From NCBI GenBank assembly GCA_900696485.1, contig CAADGG010000018.1, positions 1-38,077 on the forward strand: 38,077 nucleotides of DNA. Direction: 5' to 3'. Positions 7,798 to 14,837 of the stretch are shown in pieces (the stretch's first letter is position 1; each line of letters opens with the position of its first letter). The translations under genes and the position numbers were made by a program. This stretch comes from an uncultured Pseudomonadota bacterium. Its GTDB lineage: Bacteria; Myxococcota_A; UBA9160; PR03. The notes under the pieces were generated by a model. It was not told the DNA's origin, did not search any database, and saw only the letters and a program-made list of their open reading frames with translations.

Positions 7798-8131
7798 GAT
7801 TGGATTCTCCTACCGCCGACTGCGGGAGTGCGCGCACGATCGTATCTCGTGTGGCATCCACGGGGGAAGTGGTGTCCGGCGCTTCCGCGTGTCAAGCGAC
7901 ACACCCTGAATCGCCGGGTATCCCGGAGCTGGTGTTGCCCTATCCGCCTACGGTCTTGGCAGCTCGAGATCCCCCGGGAGGAGTGTCACTTCGAGCGTCA
8001 TCGGACCTCGGTCGCCCGCTTCTTTGTCCCACCCGTTGCCCGTCGACCGGCAAGGGCCGGCTCGCGGGCGGAGTGCTGCGCCACACGACGCGGACCACCG
8101 GCTACCTCTTCGCGATCTTCCTCGGGCGCAG
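7798..8131. other. Intergenic stretch, no intact gene
   Basis: Short open frames here lack ribosome sites and family resemblance. The only structure I see is the 45-base repeat copy at 7985-8029 and, towards the right end, sequence leading into the TRAP-permease tail remnant. Confidence 0.6.
7985..8029 (+). repeat. 45-bp dispersed direct repeat, copy 1
   Basis: The sequence starts GTCACTTCGAGCGTCA and continues through CGGACCTCGGTCGCCCGC. The second copy at 10170-10214 has the same orientation and differs at only two positions. The two copies bracket about 2.1 kb holding the TRAP remnant, the MAPEG and MDR genes and a gene fragment. Confidence 0.85.
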
Positions 8132-8242
8132 CTCTACCGCGGCGTCGTGCCCTTCACCGCGCTGCAGGGTGCGGGCCTGGCCCTGATCTTCGTGTGGCCC
8201 GCCATCGCGACCTGGCTGCCGGGCCTCGCCTATGGGCGCTGA
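8132..8242 (+). pseudogene. C-terminal remnant of a TRAP-transporter large permease (DctM-like)
   Basis: The last 36 codons of this frame read QLYRGVVPFTALQGAGLAL and then IFVWPAIATWLPGLAYGR before TGA. This matches the final transmembrane helix of DctM/TRAP large permeases, which end with a YRGVVPF...ATWLP pattern. Nothing upstream in the same frame looks like the rest of the roughly 430-residue permease, so only the tail survives. Upstream sequence has been replaced and the 45-base repeat lies about 100 bases away. Recognition is from a short segment, so confidence is moderate. Confidence 0.6.
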
Positions 8243-8254
8243 GGCTTCCCTCTC

Positions 8255-8677
8255 TCAGAAGACCGCGAGCGCCTCCCGGAAGATCATGATCGCGAGGGCC
8301 AGCCAGGACAGCGTGAAGACGCCGAAGCGGATTCGGACGATGTCGACGGTGGCCTGCACCAGCGAATGAACGACGCGCAGACCCGTATAGGCCCAGGCGC
8401 AGCCGACATGAATCGCATCGACGTGACCCAGCAGCGCGATCGTGATGGCGATCGCGTAGAAGAGCGTGGGCTGCTCGAAGAGATGATTGTAGTTGTTCGA
8501 GACGCGCATGATCTCGGGCGGGAGCAGGTCCCGTAACACGCTGGTGTCCTGGGCGGCCTGGGGATGGATCTTCAGTCGGGCCATCGCGGGGATTCGGGTC
8601 AGCAGCATCCAGAGCGCCATGGCGGAGGTCAGCAGCCCCATCGCGACGACGGGTTGCAGGATTGCAAGGGCTTCCAT
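8255..8677 (-). CDS. MAPEG family membrane protein
   Basis: This 140-residue integral membrane protein has four hydrophobic segments (about 7-27, 70-86, 92-110 and 118-138). It carries the family's SNNYNHLFEQPTLFYA motif near residue 60-75. MAPEG proteins include microsomal glutathione transferases and related membrane enzymes, which handle lipophilic electrophiles or hydroperoxides. Bacterial members of this subgroup mostly lack a tested activity. The ATG has CGGAG eight bases upstream. It follows the MDR oxidoreductase gene by 45 bases on the same strand, so the two may be co-transcribed and act on lipophilic or alpha,beta-unsaturated compounds (inference). Confidence 0.85.
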   Translation of the reverse strand: MEALAILQPVVAMGLLTSAMALWMLLTRIPAMARLKIHPQAAQDTSVLRDLLPPEIMRVSNNYNHLFEQPTLFYAIAITIALLGHVDAIHVGCAWAYTGLRVVHSLVQATVDIVRIRFGVFTLSWLALAIMIFREALAVF

Positions 8678-8722
8678 CGACTGGCTCCGCTCAACGGGCC
8701 GCGGGGCGGGATGCCTCCCGGC

Positions 8723-9868
8723 TCATGAGCTCTTGTTCGGATTGATCAGGAACTTCTGGCCGGTCGCCTGCTTGCCGTAGCGGGCGATGGCCTCCAGGGA
8801 CAGCGCCTCGGCGAGGGAGACCTCGTCCGTGTAGTGGCTCGCGAAGGTCGTCTTGATCCCTCTCACGACACGCTCGCGCAGCGCCTGGCCGGCGGCGAAG
8901 CCGATCTTCTGCAGGAAGGGCGTCAGCAGCCAGCCGCCGATCCCCCAGGCCATGCCGAAGCTGCGGTCGAAGACCGTCGGCGAACGGTCGAGGCCGCCAT
9001 AGATGTACACCTGCTTGTGGGTCGTGGATCCGTAGCGGCTGTACTCCTTCGAGCTCGCGTTGAGCGCACGCTCCATGCACGCGAGGATCTGCCCCGCGAG
9101 CTTGCCGCCCCCCGTCGCGTCGAAGGCGAGGGTGGCTCCCGTCGCGATCAGCGCGTCGGTGAGACGGTCCTCGAAGTCCGGCGCGCTGGAGTCGCATACG
9201 TGGACGGCTCCGATCTCCTCGAGGATCCGGGCCTGCTCCTCGCGGCGGACGATGTTGACCAGCGGGATGCCGTCTTCGAGGCAGAGCTTGTTCAGCATCT
9301 GACCGAGGTTCGAGGCGGCTGCGGTGTGCACGAGTGCGCTGTGTCCCTCGAGCTTCATCGTGCTGACCATTCCGAGGGCGGTGAGCGGGTTGACGAAGCA
9401 GGACGCGCCCTCGGCGGGCGTGGTGCCTGCCGGCAGCTCGAGACACATCGCCGCCTTCAGGCCGCGGAGCTGCGTGTACATGCCGCCGCCGATCATGCCG
9501 ACGGTCTTGCCGAGCAGGGCCTGCGCGGCCGCGGACGAGCCCGCCTCGACGACCACGCCCGCGCCCTCGTTGCCGACCGGCAGCGACTCACCGACGCGCG
9601 CCGAAGCCGCCTTCAGCAGGCCGGGCGGGATCTCGGCCGTTACGACCGGCCGCTCGGCGCTGCCGGATTGCTTCGCCGTTCTCATGTCCGCCGGTCCGAA
9701 GAGGAGACCCATGTCCGAGGGGTTGATGGGCGCAGCTTCGACGCGGACGAGGACCTCGTCTTCGCCGGGCGCCGGTCGCGTGACCTCGGCGAGGGAGAGC
9801 TCCAGACGGCCTTCCTGCGTGATGCGGGATCGGATCTCGAGCGACACTCGCGCGTCTCGATCGTTCAT
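8723..9868 (-). CDS. MDR-superfamily zinc-type oxidoreductase (quinone/enoyl reductase-like)
   Basis: This 381-residue NAD(P)-dependent oxidoreductase has the GroES-like N-terminal domain (PGEDEVLVRVEAAPINPSD at about 30-50, GNEGAGVVVEAG at about 98-110). A Rossmann domain follows, beginning near ALVHTAAASNLGQ. The Rossmann glycine motif is unusual: AAASNLG replaces the usual GxGxxG-like run. The zinc-ligand cysteines of classical alcohol dehydrogenases are not evident, pointing to the zinc-free quinone oxidoreductase/enoyl reductase branch. I chose ATG 9868 rather than GTG 9880, because the purine-rich GAGGAG abuts the GTG but is at a workable distance from the ATG. It is followed by the MAPEG gene. 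The substrate is unknown. Confidence 0.85.
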   Translation of the reverse strand: MNDRDARVSLEIRSRITQEGRLELSLAEVTRPAPGEDEVLVRVEAAPINPSDMGLLFGPADMRTAKQSGSAERPVVTAEIPPGLLKAASARVGESLPVGNEGAGVVVEAGSSAAAQALLGKTVGMIGGGMYTQLRGLKAAMCLELPAGTTPAEGASCFVNPLTALGMVSTMKLEGHSALVHTAAASNLGQMLNKLCLEDGIPLVNIVRREEQARILEEIGAVHVCDSSAPDFEDRLTDALIATGATLAFDATGGGKLAGQILACMERALNASSKEYSRYGSTTHKQVYIYGGLDRSPTVFDRSFGMAWGIGGWLLTPFLQKIGFAAGQALRERVVRGIKTTFASHYTDEVSLAEALSLEAIARYGKQATGQKFLINPNKSS

Positions 9869-9959
9869 GGACGTCCCCACTCCTCTTCCCCGGGCAGTCG
9901 ACTCGAGACTAGAGGGACTCCGCAGACCGAGCCAGGCCTACGTCGCCGGGCCCCGGCCC

Positions 9960-10001
9960 TCAGAGGCGGCGGATCTCGATGCGCGTGTCGCGGTCGCTCA
10001 T
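9960..10001 (-). pseudogene. Start remnant resembling the MDR gene's first codons
   Basis: An ATG overlapping the stop of the upstream fragment (ATGA) opens a 13-codon frame, MSDRDTRIEIRRL. It resembles the MDR start MNDRDARVSLEIRSR 130 bases further on. It may be the stump of a related gene that once followed the upstream gene in an operon. The evidence is short and could be chance. Confidence 0.3.
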
Positions 10002-10168
10002 GCCGGCTGGCGGATCATGAAGGTGGGATCGAGGAAGGGATAGCCGCCGACGAGCTCGAGGAGATGGATCGGCGACGGCTTCACGCGCGCGATGAAGCGG
10101 CCCACGTCGTTGAAGACCTCGGCCCGGTCCCAGTCGCCGAGGCCGCAGCAGCGAACGGCGATGCTCGC
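9998..10168 (-). pseudogene. C-terminal fragment of an unidentified gene
   Basis: About 56 codons ending in TGA read as good protein, including WDRAEVFNDVGRFIARVKPS and LLELVGGYPFLDPTFMIRQ. They lose protein-like character exactly at 10169, where the 45-base repeat begins. No start codon or upstream half is present, so this is the tail of a gene cut at the repeat. I do not recognise the family. The stop overlaps an ATG (ATGA), the style of an operon junction. Confidence 0.55.
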
Positions 10169-10169
10169 A

Positions 10170-10214
10170 GTCACTTCGAGCGTCAGCGGACCTCGGTCGC
10201 CCGCTTCTTTATCC
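10170..10214 (+). repeat. 45-bp dispersed direct repeat, copy 2
   Basis: Same orientation as 7985-8029 with two mismatches. Its left edge coincides with the truncation point of the gene fragment at 9998-10168, which suggests the repeat lies at a rearrangement junction. Confidence 0.85.
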
Positions 10215-10622
10215 TTCCGTGGGTGGCACCCTACCGGCTTGGAGCCCACTCCCCGGAGGGTCTTGCCATGACGGGTCGCCATCAACCCCGAAAACCCCTT
10301 TGATTTCCCCAACTTCACACTTCGCTCTACGACTTCCACTTCCTGCCGACGGCGATCGCCGGTGCCGGACGGCACCCCATTTCGGTGTCGACGCTCGAAC
10401 GCGTTTCGAACGCATGCGACGGAGAATCGGTCGCTTCGTGTCGGCGTCCGATGACTGGCGAACGGACGAGTTCGACCCGGCGGGGCGACGCCGCAGCGCC
10501 GCGCGTTCGCGATGTTGTGGACGGTGGTCGCCTTCGCGCATCGCGCGGTGGCGCGCTCCGTCCCTGGCTCGTACCCGTTATTGGGGACATGCGAACTGGC
10601 GCGGCGGGCGTAGGCTGGACGA
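10215..10622. other. Non-coding stretch upstream of a PEP-CTERM gene
   Basis: I see no protein-like frame on either strand. The long frames crossing it are arginine-rich shadows without ribosome sites. ATTGGGGAC at 10580-10588 recurs at 12656-12664, in both cases upstream of a PEP-CTERM gene, and could be a shared regulatory element. Confidence 0.5.
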
Positions 10623-11522
10623 ATGCGCATCCCGAGAGAGGTCGTCAGGGTCGTCGGCGCCGCCCTTCTCGCCTTTCTCGGCGCCGACCACGCACGCGCC
10701 GACGAGTGCGTGGTCTTCCACGTCGATCCGGCTCGGAGCTGGGTCCGCGTTGGCGAATCGAGCGGCGTCGGCGTGTATCTGGGCCCCGGACTCCAGACCT
10801 CCGCCGCGCCGTTCGAGTCGCAGATCGGGCGACTTCCGGGCGTCTCCGCGCTTTCGCAAACGGGTCTACCCGGGACGCCCGACGGCCTCGGAACGCGCAT
10901 CGAGGGCCGTTTGCTCGCGATCTTCGTCCCGAATGCGTCGGCGCCGACGGGCCTGTCGCTCAGCCCGTATGCGACGATGCTGCGTCTCGCGCCGAGCGGG
11001 ACCTGGCGGCCGGGCACGCCCGACGATCCCACGACGCCCGCGTCGGCGGCGCTCGCGTTCGTGGCAGACGCGGGCGGCTTCGAATCGATGCTCCTCGTCG
11101 CGCTGCGGCGCACGGCCTTTCAGATCCGCGGGTTCTTCCCGATTCCCGCGAGCCGCGTCCTCGACTCAGCCGGCGTCACGTTGCACTTGCAGGGCGGCGA
11201 GGTGTCGGTCGGGACCGGGACGCCGGTCAGCGTCTTCGGCAGCGGCGCGCTGATCGAGGAAGGCTTCTATATCGGCTCCGTCAGCGGCGGACTGCTCGAA
11301 GACCTCGGCGCGGGCGAGAAGCAGATCACGCTGCCGCTCGACTTCAACGTGTCGCTCGATCCGCAGGACTTCGGCGGCATTCCGGCGAGCGGGAGCCTGT
11401 CGCTCGACGGGCAGATCGTCGCGACGACGACGCCCGTCCCCGAGCCGGCACTCGCTCTCGCTGGCCTCGCGACGTGGATCGCGCTGGCGCTGCTCGCGTG
11501 CGCGCGGCGCGAGGCGAAGTGA
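10623..11522 (+). CDS. PEP-CTERM sorting-domain protein
   Basis: This 299-residue exported protein has an N-terminal signal (about residues 1-27, ending HARA-DE). The body is rich in beta-forming, glycine- and serine-bearing segments. It ends in a PEP-CTERM tail at 272-299: VPEP, a hydrophobic helix LALAGLATWIALALLAC, then basic residues. Such tails are recognised by exosortase (EpsH/XrtA type), which moves the protein through or to the cell surface. No exosortase gene lies in this window. The first 40-260 residues mention no enzyme motif I know; only Cys30 and the tail cysteine are present. Its TGA overlaps the ATG of the next gene (TGATG), so the two are probably translated together. Confidence 0.8.
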   Translation: MRIPREVVRVVGAALLAFLGADHARADECVVFHVDPARSWVRVGESSGVGVYLGPGLQTSAAPFESQIGRLPGVSALSQTGLPGTPDGLGTRIEGRLLAIFVPNASAPTGLSLSPYATMLRLAPSGTWRPGTPDDPTTPASAALAFVADAGGFESMLLVALRRTAFQIRGFFPIPASRVLDSAGVTLHLQGGEVSVGTGTPVSVFGSGALIEEGFYIGSVSGGLLEDLGAGEKQITLPLDFNVSLDPQDFGGIPASGSLSLDGQIVATTTPVPEPALALAGLATWIALALLACARREAK

Positions 11523-12520
11523 TGGGACGCGTGACGCGGCGCGCTTGCCTCGCAATCGCAATATGCTGGCCGATGCTCGTGGTGTGCAGGCAGAACGTGA
11601 GAATCGCCCAGTACGAGCAATACAGCTCGCACGAGCTGGCCTTCGAGTGCGCGAACGCACCGGCGCCCGCGGAAGCGGTGACGCTCACGATCGGCGCCGC
11701 CTCCGTAGACTCCACCGCGCGCTCGTGTCTCGACACCGCCCCCGATGGTGATCAGGTTCCGGCCGCGGAGCTCGCGAGCGGCGGCGTGGCCGTGCGCTTC
11801 GGCAGCGCGAGCGAGCCTGGCCTGGGGGCGCGCGTCGCACTGCTCGTCACGTGCTCGTACGACATCGAGACCGCGCCCTCTCCGCCCGCGACGTGCGCCG
11901 GCACGGTGCGCTGGAACCTCGCCGCCGACCTGCTCGAGGGCGACGTCGTGAATGGACCGATCAGCATCGTGGCGCAGCGATACGCGAGCGGAGCCGAGCC
12001 GCTCGACTCGCTCGGCGGCGCGGTCCGCGTCGCGTGCGGCGCCTACACCGATCCGGCGAACACCGTCGTGACGGTGCCGCTCGATGGCGTTCCGCAACGT
12101 CCCGTCCGTCTCCCCGGCACGGACGTGACCTGCACGCTCTCGGTCGATATCGACAGCGAAGCGTCCGCGATCGGCTCGTCCGTACACCAGATCCTGGTCA
12201 CTGCGACCGCCGCCGCCGCCACGGCGTGCGCGAGCGACCTGGACTGCACCCCGAGCGACCGCTGCAGCTCCGCCCACTCGACCTGTACGAGCGGCCTGAG
12301 CTCGAATCCGTGCAACTCGGGCTACGACCCGATCACCCAGATGGGCGATTGCAGCGCAGAGGCCCCGATCTGCAATTTGTTCGGCCGCTGCCAGGACGGG
12401 AACGCGGGCGACTCGTGTGCCAACGCGGGCGGCGGCGTACCGGACGGGAACGACGTCTTCTGCGGTGACGGCTTCGTGTGTGTGCCGGGGGCCTCCGCCA
12501 CCTGCCAGCCCGAAGGCTGA
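11522..12520 (+). CDS. Cysteine-rich secreted protein
   Basis: This 332-residue protein has a short basic N-terminus and hydrophobic stretch (MGRVTRRACLAIAICWPMLV), probably a signal or lipoprotein-like leader. The following VVC is a poor lipobox because Val precedes Cys. Residues about 30-230 are beta-rich. The last 95 residues hold twelve cysteines in spacings such as CASDLDCTPSDRC, resembling the Dickkopf/EGF-like cysteine-rich modules abundant in extracellular myxobacterial proteins. These cysteines probably form disulfides outside the cytoplasm. The start overlaps the stop of the upstream PEP-CTERM gene. Function is unknown; a surface or matrix role is inferred from export signals and neighbours. 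Confidence 0.7.
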   Translation: MGRVTRRACLAIAICWPMLVVCRQNVRIAQYEQYSSHELAFECANAPAPAEAVTLTIGAASVDSTARSCLDTAPDGDQVPAAELASGGVAVRFGSASEPGLGARVALLVTCSYDIETAPSPPATCAGTVRWNLAADLLEGDVVNGPISIVAQRYASGAEPLDSLGGAVRVACGAYTDPANTVVTVPLDGVPQRPVRLPGTDVTCTLSVDIDSEASAIGSSVHQILVTATAAAATACASDLDCTPSDRCSSAHSTCTSGLSSNPCNSGYDPITQMGDCSAEAPICNLFGRCQDGNAGDSCANAGGGVPDGNDVFCGDGFVCVPGASATCQPEG

Positions 12521-12712
12521 GGGCGCCCCGGCCGAGGAGCGCGGGCGTCAGCGCAGCGGCGGCACGGAGTCGGCGCGGAACCGGTCGAGCGCGAGGCCCT
12601 GGCAGTCGAGCGGGGCTCCCCCGTCGATGCGCCGCGTCCCATCGCAGTCCCCTCGATTGGGGACGCGCACTCGGTGACATCGAGAGTAAGGTGGTCTCGT
12701 GGAGGAGCATCG

Positions 12713-14301
12713 ATGCGAATGGCCATCCCTCTGTTCGCGGCATGCAGTGCGGCATCGCTCGGGAGCGCTGCGCTGCTGTTTTCGTCGGCTGCGCCCGCGG
12801 CCGTCCCGATCGAAGTCGTAATCGCGACGGGCGATCCGCTGCCGGACAGCGACCCGTTCGAAGGGGCGGCCTCTCTGCCCGCGATCAACGACGCCGGCCA
12901 GATCGGCTTCTGGTCTCACAACGCCGGCAACTCCTCCGACTTGTCGCAGTTCCGCTGGGATCCCGCTCCATCCGAGTTCCTTCGCATCGTCGCGTCCGGC
13001 GACACGGTGCCGGGGGGCTCCGGCGTCTTCGACTCGTTCAGCATGGTGGCGACGCTGAACGACGCGGGACAGACCGCCTTCCGGGGCTGGTTGGACGGCT
13101 CCCCCGCCGACGGCCAGCGCCTGTATCGCAGCGATGGCGCAACGCTCGTCGAGATCGTGCGCCGGTCCGATCCGGCGCCCGGCGGCAACGGGACGATCGA
13201 CAGCTTCTCGCCCATTCTGGGCATCCTCAACAACGCGGGCGAGGTCGCGTTCCTCGGCTACCTCACGGGCACGAGCGGCGGCGGTGCGGACGATGAGGCG
13301 CTCTACCGCGGCGACGGGGCGACGCTGGTCCAGGTCGTGCGCAAGGGGGAGCCCGCACCGGGCAACGACGGCACCTTCCAGACCTTCTCCCCTCCTGCGC
13401 TCAACACGCCGGGCCAGCTCGGCTTCCTCGGCTTCCTCACGGGCGCCAGCGGTGGCAACAACGAGGGCTTCTTCCGCGCCGATGGAACACCCGGAGGTGT
13501 CGTCTAGATCGCGCGCCAGGGCGACCCCGTGTCGGGCGGCGCGGTCCTCGGCATGTTCAACACCTACACGCCGTCGCTCAACGACTCCGGCCAGATCGCG
13601 TTCGTCGCGGGCCTCTTCAGCAGCGTCGCGGGTTTCATCGGACAGGGCGTGTTCGTGGGCGACGGCGGGCCCCTGTCCGAGATCGCCCGCACCGGGGACC
13701 CGGCGCCCGGGGGAGGAACCTTGGGCGGGGTCTCCTTTCCGCTCGTCAACGGAGCGGGGCAGGTGGCGTTCCGCGCAGGCGTCGGCAGCTTGACGGAAGG
13801 AATCTTCCGCCGCGACGCAGGGGGGGCGCGCTCGTCCCGATCGTCCGCACCGGCCAGCAGGCGCCCGACGGCAACGGGACCTTCGACCTCCTCGAGGGCT
13901 TCGCCCTCAACGACGCCGGACAGGTCGTGTTCCGCGCCTATCTCGCCGGTGGCAGCGGCCCGCAGGGCGATCACGGGATCTTCCTCTATGACGACGCCGC
14001 CGGGCTGGTGCAGCTGCTGCGCATGGGCGACCCGCTGCTCGGGAGCAGCGTGCTCGAGCTGAGCCTGGCGACCCAGGGCAGCCAGCATCTGGCGGACCGG
14101 CGCCCGCTGAACGATCGCGGCCGGGTCGCTTTCCACTTCCAGCTCGACGACCTCCGGACCGGCATTGCGATCGCAGTGCCGGAGCCGGGCACGGGCGGGC
14201 CGACCGCCGCGCTCGTCGGACTCTACGGCGTCGCCCGGCTCCGGCGTGCGCGCGCCTGCGCGGGGCGTCACGACAACTTCGCGATCGCCCCGCCGGCGTA
14301 G
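12713..14301 (+). pseudogene. PEP-CTERM protein with eight tandem beta repeats, broken by a stop codon and a frameshift
   Basis: The ATG at 12713 has GGAGGAG five bases before it and opens a signal peptide (about residues 1-30, ending APAA). At least eight repeats of about 50 residues follow, each with a GDPAPGG-type turn and an NDAGQVAFRG-type strand (NDAGQIGF, NDAGQTAF, NNAGEVAF, NTPGQLGF, NDSGQIAF, NGAGQVAF, NDAGQVVF, NDRGRVAF). The tail VPEPGTGGPTAALVGLYG followed by basic residues is a PEP-CTERM-like sorting signal. An in-frame TAG at 13505-13507 lies where sister repeats have Glu or Gln (VEIVR, VQVVR), so a single substitution explains it. A run of seven Gs at 13820-13826 then moves the frame; one more G rejoins it to LVPIVRTGQQAPDGNG. 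Without the lesions it would be about 530 residues. It could be a true pseudogene, phase variation at the G run, or partly sequencing error. Confidence 0.85.
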
Positions 14302-14413
14302 CGGCGATCGCGTCGCGTTCCTGGTGGAACGTCGCCACGATCCGCATCGGTCCGTGACAGCACCGACACGCAAACACGGCGATCGCGACGACGCAGTTCA
14401 GGAAGCGCCGATG

Positions 14414-14497
14414 CGCCGAGTTCAGCAGCGTCGGCATCGCCTCGGCCATCGCCCCGAGTCCATGTCTACTCAGAAGTTCCAGAACGCTCTCGAGCGC
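14414..14497 (-). mobile_element. IS256-family transposase N-terminal remnant
   Basis: The minus strand reads ALESVLELLSRHGLGAMAEA followed by MPTLLNSA, matching the start of IS256/mutator-type transposases, where a similar helix precedes NEAM and the GYANG region. An ATG with AAGGAG upstream (14524-14522) would supply the start after one frameshift. Nothing after Ala is recognisable as the rest of the roughly 400-residue enzyme. It is a small remnant next to the compositionally different glgP region. Confidence 0.5.
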
Positions 14498-14524
14498 GGT
14501 AGGCTGGTCTTCGTGGCGGCCATG

Positions 14525-14837
14525 TCTACGGACTCCTTGCGATGCGTGGGCACTCCACAAGGAGAGCAGGCGTGGCCCGCTACCTCAACCTGTTGCGACC
14601 GGATGTCGGTTTGTACAGAAGACATGTCGCACTGGCCCTCGAGTTTCGGACTGCTGCCGACGAGGAAGCAGCTCCTCAGCGATGATCACTTGAACGGTCA
14701 CCACATTCTTCTGACTGCGGACCTTGCCATCCAAGAGTTCGAGACCAACTGTCACGCGATTCGCATTTCGCTGGCTGGCACGAAACATGCAGGGCGCTAA
14801 CGACTGTTCTTTCGAAATGCTTTCAGGGTGAAACAAC
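14525..14837. other. Region upstream of glgP, no assignable gene
   Basis: Base composition turns visibly richer in A and T here, as in the following gene. A 65-codon plus-strand frame at 14603-14800 (MSVCTEDMSHWPSSFG and on) and a minus-strand frame over the same bases both look partly protein-like. Neither has a ribosome site or a family I recognise. The leader and promoter of glgP should lie here, but I cannot point to clear boxes. Confidence 0.4.

Noticed and set aside
13907..14373. Minus-strand frames across the PEP-CTERM pseudogene end
   Set aside because: Apart from the IS256-like stretch at 14414-14497, they are shadows without starts, ribosome sites or motifs.
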